Part shown: piece after piece, positions 8,750-16,663 of the stretch
Layout: each line of letters starts with the position of its first letter
Numbering within the stretch: the stretch's first letter is position 1
Assembly: GCF_021249405.1 (NCBI RefSeq)
Contig: NZ_CP089593.1
Coordinates: forward strand, 62,001 to 126,000
Length of the DNA stretch: 64,000 bases
From: Halobacterium zhouii
Lineage (GTDB): Archaea > Halobacteriota > Halobacteria > Halobacteriales > Halobacteriaceae
Direction of reading: 5' to 3'
The notes under the pieces: model-generated
What the model was told of the DNA's origin: nothing
What the model saw: the letters and a program-made list of their open reading frames with translations, nothing else
Databases searched by the model: none
Made by a program: the position numbers and the translations under genes

Positions 8750-8827
8750 ATGGCGTCCGAACCCCACGCCGGTCGCACGACCCGCGAGACAGCCGCAGGC
8801 CCGGGGTTCGGTTTCTTCTTCGCCTGA
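8750..8827 (+). CDS. Putative phenylalanine leader peptide upstream of pheST
   Basis: A 25-codon ORF (ATG 8750, TGA 8825-8827) ending in residues GPGFGFFFA, with four Phe codons in the last six positions, all TTC. It lies 102 nt before pheS, whose product consumes Phe. The design parallels the E. coli pheM leader peptide, which precedes pheST and regulates it by attenuation. The box at 8718-8726 puts the ATG at the expected transcript start, so translation would be leaderless. The last codons can pair with downstream sequence: CTTCGCC 8818-8824 with GGCGAAG 8852-8858, which competes with a local hairpin at 8849-8864. Seen: ORF, codon content, complementarity. Inferred: regulation. No homologue could be searched. 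Confidence 0.7.
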   Translation: MASEPHAGRTTRETAAGPGFGFFFA

Positions 8828-8864
8828 GTGAGTCGGTGGACGCGACGCCGCGGCGAAGGCCGCG
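8796..8864 (+). promoter_or_regulatory. Candidate alternative RNA structures of the pheST leader
   Basis: Three mutually exclusive pairings are visible. First, CAGGC 8796-8800 pairs with GCCTG 8822-8826, enclosing the Phe codons. Second, CTTCGCC 8818-8824 (Phe24-Ala25 codons) pairs with GGCGAAG 8852-8858. Third, CGCGGC 8849-8854 pairs with GCCGCG 8859-8864 around a GAAG loop. A ribosome paused on the Phe codons would mask the first two and free the third. A weaker hairpin CGTTC...GAACG follows near 8882-8898. No long T-run follows, so whether control would be of termination or of translation is open. Confidence 0.45.
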
Positions 8865-8929
8865 ACGCCGCCGAAACTGCTCGTTCGGGTTCGGAACGGA
8901 TAACTGACTGCCACACTGGAATTCACGCA

Positions 8930-10444
8930 ATGAAACTGCCAGCACAGCAACTCGCGGTGCTCGAGTCCTCGAGCGCCGACGAGCCACGACGGATCGACGA
9001 CCTCGCGGTGGACCTCGAGGAGCCACCGGAGACGGTCGCGGGCGCGGCGTTCGAACTCCAGGACGCCGGCCTCGTGACGGTTCTCGAGGAGACAACCGAG
9101 GAGGTCGAACTGACCGAGGAGGGACGTGAGTACGCCGAGACGGGGCTGCCGGAAGTACGCCTCTACGAGGCCGCACTCGACGCGGGCGCGGACGGCGATG
9201 CAGTGTCGATGGGGCAGGTCATCGGCGCGTCAGGTCTCGAGGGCCCGCAGGTCGACATCGCGCTCTCGAACTACGCGCGGAAGGGCTATGGCAGCATCGA
9301 CTCCGGGGAACTGACTGCGGACCCGGACGCCGACCCCGAAAGCGACGCGGAGGCCGCGGCGCTCACAGCGCTCGCGTCTGGAGACCAGGCCGAGACGACC
9401 GAGGACGGCGTGCTCGACCAACTGGATCGCCGCGACCTCGTCGAGGTTCGAGAGCGCACCGTGCGCTCGGTGCAGTTGACCGACGCGGGCGTCGACGAAC
9501 TGATGGCGGGCGTCGAGGCGAGCGAGGCGGTCGGCCAGCTAACCCCCGAGATGCTCGCGTCGGGCGAGTGGCGGGACGCGGAGTTCGCGGACTACAACGT
9601 CGAAGCCGACGCCGGTGAGTACACGCCCGGGAAGGTCCACGTGCTCCGGCAGGCCGCCGAGCGCGTGAAGGAAGTGCTCGTCGGGATGGGCTTCCAGGAG
9701 ATGGAGGGCCCGCACGTCGACGCGGACTTCTACATCAACGACTGCCTGTTCATGCCCCAGGACCACCCCGCGCGCAACCACTGGGACCGGTTCGCGCTCT
9801 CGAACCCCGAGAAGATAGACGGCCTGCCAGCGGACCTCGTGGAGCGCGTCGAGCGCGCCCACCGCGAGGGCGTCGGGTCGGACGGCGACGGCTATCACTC
9901 GCCGTGGGACGAGGACTTCGCGCGTGCGCTCGCGCTCCGCGGGCACACGACGAGTCTCACCGCCCGCTACCTCTCCGGGGTTGCAGGCGAGGACGTCGAA
10001 CCCCCGCAGCGGTACTTCAGCGTCGAGAAGGCCTACCGGAACGACACCCTGGACGCCACGCACCTCCTGGAGTTCTTCCAGATCGAGGGGTGGGTGATGG
10101 CCGACGACCTCTCGGTTCGGGACCTCATGGGGACGTTCCGGGAGTTCTACGGTGAGTTCGGCATCACCGACATCCGGTTCAAGCCGACGTACAACCCGTA
10201 CACCGAACCCTCGTTCGAGCTGTTCGGTCGTCACCCGGAGACGGACGAACTCATCGAGATCGGGAACTCCGGTATCTTCCGCCCGGAGATGCTCGAACCC
10301 CTCGGCATCGAGGCCGACGTGATGGCGTGGGGCCTCGCGCTCGAGCGCCTGCTCATGCTCATCACGGGCTTCGAGGACATCCGTGACGTACACGGGACGA
10401 TGGGTGACCTGGAGTTCCTCCGCGACGCGGAGGTGGTGTACTGA
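8930..10444 (+). CDS. pheS: Phenylalanyl-tRNA synthetase alpha subunit
   Basis: Catalytic alpha subunit of the (alpha-beta)2 class II synthetase that charges tRNAPhe. 504 residues. The N-terminal 200 residues are winged-helix/coiled-coil tRNA-binding repeats typical of archaeal/eukaryotic PheS (LPAQQLAVLESSSADEP onwards). Class II motif 2 is seen in YFSVEKAYRNDTLDATHLLE, with the EFFQIEGW region after it. Motif 3 is GIEADVMAWGLALERLLML near the C-terminus. ATG 8930 is chosen because family homology starts there; the frame is open back to 8828, directly after the leader peptide stop, and that part is not protein-like. The stop TGA overlaps the pheT ATG (TGATG), showing translational coupling. 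Confidence 0.96.
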   Translation: MKLPAQQLAVLESSSADEPRRIDDLAVDLEEPPETVAGAAFELQDAGLVTVLEETTEEVELTEEGREYAETGLPEVRLYEAALDAGADGDAVSMGQVIGASGLEGPQVDIALSNYARKGYGSIDSGELTADPDADPESDAEAAALTALASGDQAETTEDGVLDQLDRRDLVEVRERTVRSVQLTDAGVDELMAGVEASEAVGQLTPEMLASGEWRDAEFADYNVEADAGEYTPGKVHVLRQAAERVKEVLVGMGFQEMEGPHVDADFYINDCLFMPQDHPARNHWDRFALSNPEKIDGLPADLVERVERAHREGVGSDGDGYHSPWDEDFARALALRGHTTSLTARYLSGVAGEDVEPPQRYFSVEKAYRNDTLDATHLLEFFQIEGWVMADDLSVRDLMGTFREFYGEFGITDIRFKPTYNPYTEPSFELFGRHPETDELIEIGNSGIFRPEMLEPLGIEADVMAWGLALERLLMLITGFEDIRDVHGTMGDLEFLRDAEVVY

Positions 10445-12240
10445 TGCCGGTCGTCGACATCGACCCCGACGAACTCCGAACGCTCACGGGCCACAGCGAG
10501 AAATCGGACGACGAACTCAGGGACGACCTCTTCGACCTCGGCGTCGAGTACGAGGGGGAGACCGAGGACGGCGAGTTCAAACTCGAGTTCGAGGCCGACC
10601 GCCTCGACCGCCTCTCCGTCGAAGGCATCGCGCGCAGTCTGCGCTACCAGTACGGCGACTCGCGCGGCGTCTACGTCCCCGATACGAATGCCGCCGACTG
10701 GACCATCGAGGTCGACGAGAGCGTGCCCGACGAACGACCCTACGTCACCGGCGCGGTCGTCCGCGGCGTGGACCTGGACGAGGACGCCCTGGACTCGCTC
10801 ATTCAACTCCAGGAGAAACTCCACGCGACGATGGGACGGAAGCGCGCGAAGGGCGCCATCGGCATCCACGACCTGACGATGCTGAAAGGTGGGGGGCTCG
10901 GCGGGCCGGGTGACGAAGCCGGCAGCGACGGCGAACCCGCGCCGTCCATCGAGTACCGCGGCATCGACCCGGACGGCGACCGCTTCGTCCCGCTGGACGC
11001 GGACACCGACATGACCCCCGCCGAGGTGCTCACCGACCACCCGACCGGCGAGAAGTTCGCCGACCTGCTCTCCGGGTACGAGCGCTACCCCGCCATCTAC
11101 GACGACATCGGGTTGTTCAGTTTCCCGCCGGTCATCAACGGGAAGCGAACCGAGGTCACCACGGACTCCCGGGACCTGTTCGTCGAACTCACTGGGACCG
11201 ACCAGTGGACCATCGACAAGATGTGTGCCATCATCTGCTACGCGCTCGACGCGCGCGGCGGCACCATAGAGGAGGTCACCGTGGAGTACCCCGACAGGGA
11301 ACTCCCGCGGCCGGACTTCGAGGTGGACACCAAGCACGTCGCCCACGAGCGCGTGGAGACGCTGCTCGGCATCGACCTCGACGTGGACGACGTCGTCGAC
11401 CTCGCGGAACGCTCCGGGCTCGACGCGGAACTCGAGGAGACGGGCGACGACGAACTCAGCTACGCCGTCGACGTGCCGCCGTACCGCGTGGACGTCCTCC
11501 ACCCGGTCGACGTCGTCGACGACATCGGGCGCGCGTACGGGTTCAACGAACTCGTGCCGCGGTACCCCGACGTCAGCACCGTCGGTGGGCGCACCGAGAC
11601 CTCGCGGCTCGAATCCGCCGCGCGCACCGCGCTCGTCGGCGCCGGCTTCGAGGACCTGCTGAACTTCAACATGACCAGCGAGGCCGAGAACTTCGAGCGC
11701 ATGCGTCTCTCGACCGACGACGGTCGGTCGTCCGGCGATTCCGGTGACGGTCAGTCGCCAGACGGTACTGGCGACACCGCAGTGGGAGCAGCCGACCCCG
11801 CGACCATCGAAGAACCGTACAGCGAGGACTTCACCATCCTCCGCACGTGGGCGCTCCCGTCGCTTCTGACCGTCCTCGAGAACAACACGCACCGCTCGTA
11901 CCCCCAGAATCTCGCGGAGATCGGGTTCGCCGCGCACGTCGACGACTCGACGGAGACGGGGGTCGCGGAGCGCCGCACCGTCGCCGGCGTGCTCGCGAGC
12001 CACGACGCCTCCTACGAGGACGCGAAGGCGCGCCTGCAGGCGCTCTGTGACGAGTTCCACGTCGACCTGGAGACGCCGCGAACCGAACACCCGTCGTTCA
12101 TCGAGGGGCGCGCCGCGAGCGTCGTCGTGGACGGCGAACAGGTCGGCGTCCTCGGCGAAGTTCACCCCGAGGTCATCGTCGACCACGACGTCGAAGTGCC
12201 GGTCGCCGCCTTCGAGTTCGACCTCGACGCGCTCCAGTAG
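10444..12240 (+). CDS. pheT: Phenylalanyl-tRNA synthetase beta subunit
   Basis: Beta subunit of PheRS: tRNA recognition, editing and structural support for the PheS active site. 598 residues. Begins MPVVDIDPDELRTLTG, the usual archaeal/eukaryotic start, followed by the B3/4 region with GAIGIHDLTMLKG and FVPLDADTDMTPAEVL, then the B5 fold (VPPYRVDVLHPVDVVDDIGRAYGFNEL) and the catalytic-like C-terminal domain. A low-complexity Asp/Gly/Ser-rich insertion of about 30 residues follows FERMRLS (about 11700-11800) and makes the protein longer than most relatives. It overlaps pheS by one base and ends the pheST operon, with a perfect palindrome (AACTCCTC/GAGGAGTT, 12254-12269) just after the stop. 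Confidence 0.96.
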   Translation: MPVVDIDPDELRTLTGHSEKSDDELRDDLFDLGVEYEGETEDGEFKLEFEADRLDRLSVEGIARSLRYQYGDSRGVYVPDTNAADWTIEVDESVPDERPYVTGAVVRGVDLDEDALDSLIQLQEKLHATMGRKRAKGAIGIHDLTMLKGGGLGGPGDEAGSDGEPAPSIEYRGIDPDGDRFVPLDADTDMTPAEVLTDHPTGEKFADLLSGYERYPAIYDDIGLFSFPPVINGKRTEVTTDSRDLFVELTGTDQWTIDKMCAIICYALDARGGTIEEVTVEYPDRELPRPDFEVDTKHVAHERVETLLGIDLDVDDVVDLAERSGLDAELEETGDDELSYAVDVPPYRVDVLHPVDVVDDIGRAYGFNELVPRYPDVSTVGGRTETSRLESAARTALVGAGFEDLLNFNMTSEAENFERMRLSTDDGRSSGDSGDGQSPDGTGDTAVGAADPATIEEPYSEDFTILRTWALPSLLTVLENNTHRSYPQNLAEIGFAAHVDDSTETGVAERRTVAGVLASHDASYEDAKARLQALCDEFHVDLETPRTEHPSFIEGRAASVVVDGEQVGVLGEVHPEVIVDHDVEVPVAAFEFDLDALQ

Positions 12241-12243
12241 AAC

Positions 12244-12574
12244 GGCTCTGTCGAACTCCTCGAGGAGTTACCCGTTTGGTCAGTAGTGTAACCGAATGCA
12301 GACTCTCCCGAAGTCACGGTTACTCAGATTTGTCGAGGAAGCATTACAGTTAGCACAACGTGCTGTAGCTCCCGCTCCTCGAAGTTCTCGAAACAACGTT
12401 ACACGCTCCGTCAGCACACCGTTGTCCTGTGTCTCAACGTTCGGAAGGACACGACTTATCGAACACTCCTCCACGTCACTCGGGACAGACGTATGGAACT
12501 GGTGTGCGGATTTCGTCTGCCCGGAGGCTGCTAAGAAATCTGTCGTCTGACGCAAAGCGGATGTCAACAGAGCC
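12244..12574. mobile_element. Degenerate IS5-type element remnant with both terminal repeats
   Basis: A 331-bp relic. The left end reads GGCTCTGTCGAACTCC (12244-12259). The right end, on the other strand, reads GGCTCTGTTGACATCC (12574-12559). Between them is only the start of a transposase. The ends agree at 12 of 16 positions and start with the same GGCTCTGT, so this looks like an internally deleted (MITE-like) copy. It lies immediately after pheT and four bases from the stop codon of the antiporter gene. No convincing target duplication is visible. Confidence 0.65.
12296..12534 (+). pseudogene. IS5-family transposase N-terminal fragment, frameshifted
   Basis: The frame opens with MQTLPKSRLLRFVEEALQLA, strongly like the N-terminus of the haloarchaeal IS5-group transposases that start MKTLPKSQILRF. 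After RAVA (about 12370) homology continues in another frame as RSSKFSKQRYTLRQH, then VVLCLNVRKDTTYRTLL, and stops at TAA 12532-12534. So a small indel near 12373 shifted the frame, and the remaining 200 or so residues of the transposase, including most of the DDE core, are missing. It cannot encode an active enzyme. The similarity is from memory of the family; the exact IS is not identified. Confidence 0.75.
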
Positions 12575-12577
12575 GGA

Positions 12578-13822
12578 TTAGGTTACACCGGTCGCTTCGA
12601 GCACGCTTGTCATCGACAGTCCCTGGAGGATCATGCTTGCGACGACAACACCAAACACCGCCGTTCTGAGCTGGCCTTCGAAGGGGACGTCCGGTCCGAG
12701 ACTGAGTGCGAGAGCGATCGGTATCACGCCGTGCATTCCACCCCAGATGATAACGTGCTGGTAGCTTACGGGAACGGGGTCCTCGATCACTTGGTTCAGG
12801 AGATTCATGATTCCGTAGATCACGCCAGCACGGACACCGATCAGGAGGATAAACGTAGTTAGCACGATGGGAAGCGTGCTGAGCACTTGTCTCGACGATA
12901 CCTGGATGCCGATGGCGACGAACAACATCGTTTCGAGCAGGAAGACGATGCTCTCCCAAATCCCCACCAGAAACTCGAGGTTCTCCTCGCTCAGTGCGTA
13001 GTTTCTGGACCACGTCCCCAAGACGAGGCCTGTAACTACCGTGGCGAGAATCCCACTTACGTGGAGCACGTGTTCCGCGACGTAAAAACCCCCGTAGACT
13101 GCCATGAACGATGTCATGAAAAGATTCGCTTGATCCTTCGTTACCCGTTGCACTCGGTACGTGGCGTATCCAATACCGATTCCGACGAGAGTTCCGCCGA
13201 GACTTACAACGAGGAACTCGATCACGAACGTCCCCAACCGGGCTAACGAGAAGAGTCCCGTTCCGGTAAGTTCCGTGGGGCTAGCATCTCGTACGAGTAC
13301 TAACAACGCCGAGAACACAACGATCGCAAGACCATCATCGAGCAGGCTCTCTCCCTCGACAAGAACTGCTAGTCGTGGTGGAGCTCCCGCATCCTCAAAC
13401 AGTGAGAGGACGGCAACGGGATCGATTGGATAGGCCATCGCTCCGAACAGGAGCATGATCAACAGCGGCATTTCGAAGAGCTTCGCGCCGACCCAGCCGA
13501 TTGCTAAAACAGCGACAGGCAGCCCAACGAGAACGGTTATTACAACAATCGGTAAGTTTCGTCGAAATCTATCGTGATCAATCTCCGCAGCGCCAAGGAA
13601 CACGATCGCTGGCAGAAATATGAAGAGAATCGCGTCGTGCGTAAAGAGGGGGTTGAGGCTGAACCCGAGGTACGTCTGAAGAGGAAAGACCGTCAATACG
13701 AACCCGACTGTGACGAGTAAAACGGTGTATGGGAGCAAGGTTCGGTTCGCCAGAAACCGAACGCCGATAGCAATGGAGAAGGAGACGAGCACCCCTAAGA
13801 CGACAGCGGTTGTCTCGACCAT
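12578..13822 (-). CDS. nhaP: Na+/H+ antiporter, CPA1/NhaP family
   Basis: Membrane exchanger that expels Na+ for H+, relevant to salt and pH homeostasis. 414 residues with about 12 hydrophobic helices. The CPA1 ion-site signatures are present as AMAYPIDPVAVLSLF (the family's TDPV region) and EGESLLDDGLAIVVFSALL, with the Asp-Asp variant of the usual ND pair. The C-terminal cytoplasmic tail is very short, and the stop lies four bases from an IS end, so the tail may have been trimmed. Start ATG 13820-13822. Base composition is clearly lower in GC than its neighbours, with relaxed third-position bias. With IS ends on both sides this points to acquisition by transfer. It is convergent with pheT and not in an operon. 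Confidence 0.9.
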   Translation of the reverse strand: MVETTAVVLGVLVSFSIAIGVRFLANRTLLPYTVLLVTVGFVLTVFPLQTYLGFSLNPLFTHDAILFIFLPAIVFLGAAEIDHDRFRRNLPIVVITVLVGLPVAVLAIGWVGAKLFEMPLLIMLLFGAMAYPIDPVAVLSLFEDAGAPPRLAVLVEGESLLDDGLAIVVFSALLVLVRDASPTELTGTGLFSLARLGTFVIEFLVVSLGGTLVGIGIGYATYRVQRVTKDQANLFMTSFMAVYGGFYVAEHVLHVSGILATVVTGLVLGTWSRNYALSEENLEFLVGIWESIVFLLETMLFVAIGIQVSSRQVLSTLPIVLTTFILLIGVRAGVIYGIMNLLNQVIEDPVPVSYQHVIIWGGMHGVIPIALALSLGPDVPFEGQLRTAVFGVVVASMILQGLSMTSVLEATGVT

Positions 13823-13946
13823 GAACTGTTTTGAGCGCTACTGTACCACTAGAATCTCTATTCGCTTGAATGGCATGGCCAAAAAGGAATGGTAGGGACG
13901 CACCTGTACTGGCCAGCTGTTCTACTGGAATTGCTGTCTCAAGAAG

Positions 13947-13963
13947 GGGGTTTCAACAGAGCC
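13947..13963. repeat. Isolated IS terminal repeat downstream of nhaP island
   Basis: On the minus strand this reads GGCTCTGTTGAAACCCC, sharing GGCTCTGTTGA with the right end of the IS remnant at 12559-12574. It has the same orientation as that end, on the other side of nhaP. The stretch 13823-14034 shows no other gene; it includes this end, the nhaP promoter region, and AT-richer filler. Confidence 0.6.
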
Positions 13964-14034
13964 AGTAGAACAAACCTGCGACAGTCCACACCGTTTTCTC
14001 TGCTCTCAGTGGTCAGTGCCGATTCTCTGCCGAT

Positions 14035-15084
14035 TCAGAGGTCCGCGCCGACGGCGTCCGCCACGGAGTCGAAGCCGTCCCGCTCCAGCAACTCGAGCAG
14101 TCCCTCGTTGATGTCGCGTGCGACGGCGGGACCGCGGTAGACGAGGCTCGTGTACAGTTGCACCACGGACGCGCCCGCGCGAATCTTCTCGTAGGCGTCC
14201 GCCGCGGTGGCGACGCCGCCGACGCCCACCACGGGGAGGTCGGTCCGCTCCGCCACGAACCGGACCTGCTCGGTCGCGCGGTCCCGAATGGGCGCGCCCG
14301 AGAGGCCGCCCTTCTGAGGGGCGTCCGGACTCCGGAGGTCGTCCGGACGGTCGGTCGTGGTGTTCGTCGCGATGACGCCGTCCAGGCCCACCTCCTCGGC
14401 CAGGTCGACGGCGTCCGCCACCGCGTCCCGATGGAGGTCCGGCGAGAGTTTCACTAACAGCGGCGTCTCGCCGGCGTCCCGCAACTCCTCGAGGATGGCT
14501 GCGAGGCGCTCGCGGCCCTGCAACTCGCGGAGCCCCGGCGTGTTCGGACTGGAGACGTTCACCACGACGTAGTCGGCAGCGTCGGCCACGCGGTCGTACG
14601 TGTACCGGTAGTCCTCGGGCGCGTCCTCGAGGGCCGTGACCTTCGACTTCCCGACGTTCACGCCCACCGGGGCGTCCGGCAGTGGTTCGTCGTCGAGACG
14701 GCTGCCGACGACGTCCGCGCCGGCGTTGTTGAACCCCATCCGGTTGACGAGCGCCTCGTCCTCCCGAAGACGGAACAACCGCGGCTTCGGATTTCCAGGC
14801 TGGGACTCTGCCGTGACCGCGCCCACCTCGACGTGTCCGAAGCCGAGGGCGGCGAGTGCACGCGGAACGGCGGCGTTCTTGTCGAAGCCCGCCGCCACTC
14901 CCACGGGGTTCGAGAAGGACTGGCCGAACGCCTCCGTGGTGAGGCGGTCGTCCTCGACGAGGTAGTTTCTCGCGTACGCGCGGTGGAGGCCCGACTGCTG
15001 TGCTGCTCGCAGGAGCCTCCGAACGCCGTCGTGTGCAGTCTCCGGTGGGAGACGGAACAGTAGCGGCTTGAGAAGACGGTACAT
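14035..15084 (-). CDS. pyrD: Dihydroorotate dehydrogenase (quinone), class 2
   Basis: Oxidises dihydroorotate to orotate in pyrimidine synthesis, passing electrons via FMN to membrane quinone. 349 residues. The N-terminus MYRLLKPLLFRLPPETAHDG is the amphipathic membrane-docking extension that marks class 2. It is followed by NPVGVAAGFDKNA, the substrate region NRMGFNNAG, and VVVNVSSPNTPGLRELQ. The FMN-phosphate end is VVGVGGVATAADAYEKIRAGA with LYTSLVYRGP. Start ATG 15082-15084, four bases after the stop of the small AbrB-like gene upstream, so the two form an operon. Dihydroorotase (pyrC) lies elsewhere in the window at 57.8-59.1 kb, unlinked. Confidence 0.95.
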   Translation of the reverse strand: MYRLLKPLLFRLPPETAHDGVRRLLRAAQQSGLHRAYARNYLVEDDRLTTEAFGQSFSNPVGVAAGFDKNAAVPRALAALGFGHVEVGAVTAESQPGNPKPRLFRLREDEALVNRMGFNNAGADVVGSRLDDEPLPDAPVGVNVGKSKVTALEDAPEDYRYTYDRVADAADYVVVNVSSPNTPGLRELQGRERLAAILEELRDAGETPLLVKLSPDLHRDAVADAVDLAEEVGLDGVIATNTTTDRPDDLRSPDAPQKGGLSGAPIRDRATEQVRFVAERTDLPVVGVGGVATAADAYEKIRAGASVVQLYTSLVYRGPAVARDINEGLLELLERDGFDSVADAVGADL

Positions 15085-15088
15085 CCCG

Positions 15089-15286
15089 TCAGAAGTCGTG
15101 TTCTACGTCCTCCGCGTCCGCCTTCTGGATGATGATCTTGTCCTCTCGGACGCGAACGAACACGTCGTCTCCGATCTCGAGGCCGGCGACGGCGAGTTCG
15201 TCCTCGTGGAGGTTCACGTGCGCGTTGTGGTACTCCCCGTCCTCGCCTCTCGCGCCACTCGGGCTGAGCTTCTTCTTGCGAACCAT
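15089..15286 (-). CDS. Small AbrB/swapped-hairpin-like protein
   Basis: A 65-residue protein beginning MVRKKKLSPSGARGEDGEY, followed by a beta-rich pattern (HNAHVNLHEDELAVAGLEIGDD, VFVRVREDKIIIQKADAED). Its hydrophobic alternation resembles the AbrB/SpoVT swapped-hairpin fold; such proteins bind DNA or act as antitoxin-like regulators. It sits directly upstream of pyrD, four bases apart, and is transcribed divergently from the MC1 gene. The basic N-terminus contrasts with the acidic rest. The function is not known; the DNA-binding idea is inference. Confidence 0.7.
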   Translation of the reverse strand: MVRKKKLSPSGARGEDGEYHNAHVNLHEDELAVAGLEIGDDVFVRVREDKIIIQKADAEDVEHDF

Positions 15287-15460
15287 CGCGGTTTCTTAGG
15301 CAAACCTTCGCCACAGGGCATACTTAAGTTCTTCCGACCACGACCGGAAATCCCCCCGTGTCCCGTGGCCGGCGACCTGCGCGCATTCTCGGCTATCTGG
15401 CCGGTCTCTCGCTGCTCACTGCAGGGTACTTATAAAGAAGTTGTCGAAACGGGCGGTATA

Positions 15461-15467
15461 TTTATAA
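15461..15467 (+). promoter_or_regulatory. TATA box of the MC1 gene
   Basis: TTTATAA lies about 38 nt upstream of the MC1 ATG at 15503, predicting a transcript with a leader of about 10-15 nt. A second AT-rich box, TTATAAA, at 15430-15436 may be an alternative promoter. The rest of the 15287-15502 gap holds the divergent promoters for this gene and the pyrD pair, and nothing else I can recognise. Confidence 0.65.
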
Positions 15468-15502
15468 CAGGGCCTTGTGTTTGACTCGCATGGTGGAAAA
15501 CC

Positions 15503-15817
15503 ATGGTACGTGAGGACGGTAAGCGCAACTTCGCGCTCCGAAGTGGCAACGGCACAGAATCAAGCGTCTTCAGTGGAAACACGCCACGGCAGGCGGCACT
15601 CAAGGCAGCACGGCGACTCGACGACGTCGCCGACAGCGAGAGTAACGCCGACCACGAGGAGATCCGTCTCCGAGAGAAAGGGACCGACAAGGTACACATC
15701 TACGACGCGTGGGCCTGGCACGAGGACGCACCGAGCGACAAACCAGACTGGATGCCCGGGGGAATCACGAAAGCGAACGTCTCCAAGCAGGGCATCGACC
15801 ACATCGACGACGTCTGA
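15503..15817 (+). CDS. Non-histone chromosomal protein MC1
   Basis: DNA-bending chromosomal protein of the MC1 family, found in methanogens and Halobacteria. 104 residues. The family core is clear: REDGKRNFALRSGNGTESSVFSGNTPRQAALKAARRL, then IRLREKGTDKVHIYDAWAW and PDWMPGGITKANVSKQG. The Trp and the conserved Lys/Arg of the DNA-binding face are present, although the protein is more acidic than methanogen MC1, as expected in a salt-in archaeon. The start ATG has an upstream GGTGG within the short leader. It lies immediately upstream of the rRNA operon and on the same strand, but the rRNA promoters make it a separate unit. Confidence 0.95.
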   Translation: MVREDGKRNFALRSGNGTESSVFSGNTPRQAALKAARRLDDVADSESNADHEEIRLREKGTDKVHIYDAWAWHEDAPSDKPDWMPGGITKANVSKQGIDHIDDV

Positions 15818-16099
15818 GTGCGAGCCGCAGCAGCTACTATTTTCGTCGCCCGCCGACAGCGTCGCGCAACTGATTTGAGAGCGCTTCGTCTACTGCCTGA
15901 CGCGTGGGTACCACTCGACCCGACCGCACGCACTCAGCGCGGGACGACGAGTCGACCTCCGCCCACGCGACACCATTCATCTGCCGCTGCTCCCCGACCG
16001 ATTACGTTCATCGGTTTCCATCCATCGAGAGTCAGTGGCCAGCTGATGGTTCGCCCTTCCGTCCGGTGGTATGCCGTGCCGTGCCGATGGCACCACCGG

Positions 16100-16125
16100 T
16101 TCGACGGGCTTTTACGCAACCCGGC
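16100..16125 (+). promoter_or_regulatory. rRNA operon promoter, most distal copy
   Basis: TTCGACGGGCTTTTACG followed by GGATGGAATGCGAACGAC resembles the other rRNA promoters (upstream TTCGA, TATA-like core, then GGAnnAATGCGAACG near the start site). It is the farthest upstream of five. The 15818-16099 stretch before it has no convincing gene; short ORFs there do not look like proteins. Confidence 0.6.
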
Positions 16126-16236
16126 ACTCGGATGGAATGCGAACGACGTGAGGTGGCTCGGTCTTCCCGACGCCACTGATTGACGCTTCCCTCGACCCCA
16201 TTGGGGTGTCGTCCAGGTCGTCTTCGACGACCTCGG

Positions 16237-16502
16237 TTCGATGCCCTTAAGTAATAACGGGCATTCCGGATTAATGCGAACGACAATGAGGTCGCCCGGG
16301 TCTCTCCGGGCGATTGATGCATGCATCCGGGTCCGTTTCTGGGCTGCAACCAGGCTTTCACGAGTCTGGTTCGATGCCCTTAAGTAATAACGGGCATTCC
16401 GGATTAATGCGAACGACAATGAGGTCGTCCGAGTTTCCTCGGGCGATTGATGCATGCTTCCGGGTCCGTTTCTGGGCTGCAACCAGGCTTTCACGAGTCT
16501 GG
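16237..16502 (+). repeat. Two tandem 133-bp rRNA promoter repeats
   Basis: Units 16237-16369 and 16370-16502 are almost identical. Each begins with TTCGATG and the box CCCTTAAGTAATAACGG, the classical haloarchaeal rRNA promoter core, followed by a start region ATTAATGCGAACGACAATG and about 90 bp of spacer. The exact 133-bp period shows duplication of a whole promoter module. The units differ by a few substitutions, mainly around 16300-16320 versus 16433-16453. Confidence 0.9.
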
Positions 16503-16545
16503 TTCGATGCCCTTAAGTAATAACGGGTCGTCGGAAGGAATGCGA
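16503..16545 (+). promoter_or_regulatory. rRNA promoter, third full core
   Basis: TTCGATG then CCCTTAAGTAATAACGG again, identical in its core to the two repeat units, but with the start region GGAAGGAATGCGAACGTCG and no further 133-bp repeat downstream. Confidence 0.85.
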
Positions 16546-16568
16546 ACGTCGTCTCGGACCGAGTCTGG

Positions 16569-16625
16569 TTCGATGGGTTTATGACCCGTCGCTAACTATA
16601 CTCAGGTCCGAAGGAATGAGGATTC
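16569..16625 (+). promoter_or_regulatory. rRNA promoter, proximal variant
   Basis: TTCGATGGGTTTATGACCC has the same upstream TTCGA as the other copies but a different TATA-like core (TTTATGA), followed by CCGAAGGAATGAGGATTCC at the start region. It lies just before the 16S processing stem. Confidence 0.7.
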
Positions 16626-16663
16626 CACACCTGCGGTCCGCCGTACAGATGGAATCTGATGTT

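Noticed and set aside
8690..8930. T-box riboswitch upstream of pheS
   Set aside because: No T-box consensus or specifier-loop structure is visible; T-boxes are bacterial, and the leader-peptide model explains the Phe codons.
10231..12186. 651-codon minus-strand ORF antisense to pheT
   Set aside because: High-GC genes generate long antisense open frames; its composition is Val/Arg/Glu-repetitive with no family motif, while the plus strand encodes a clear PheT.
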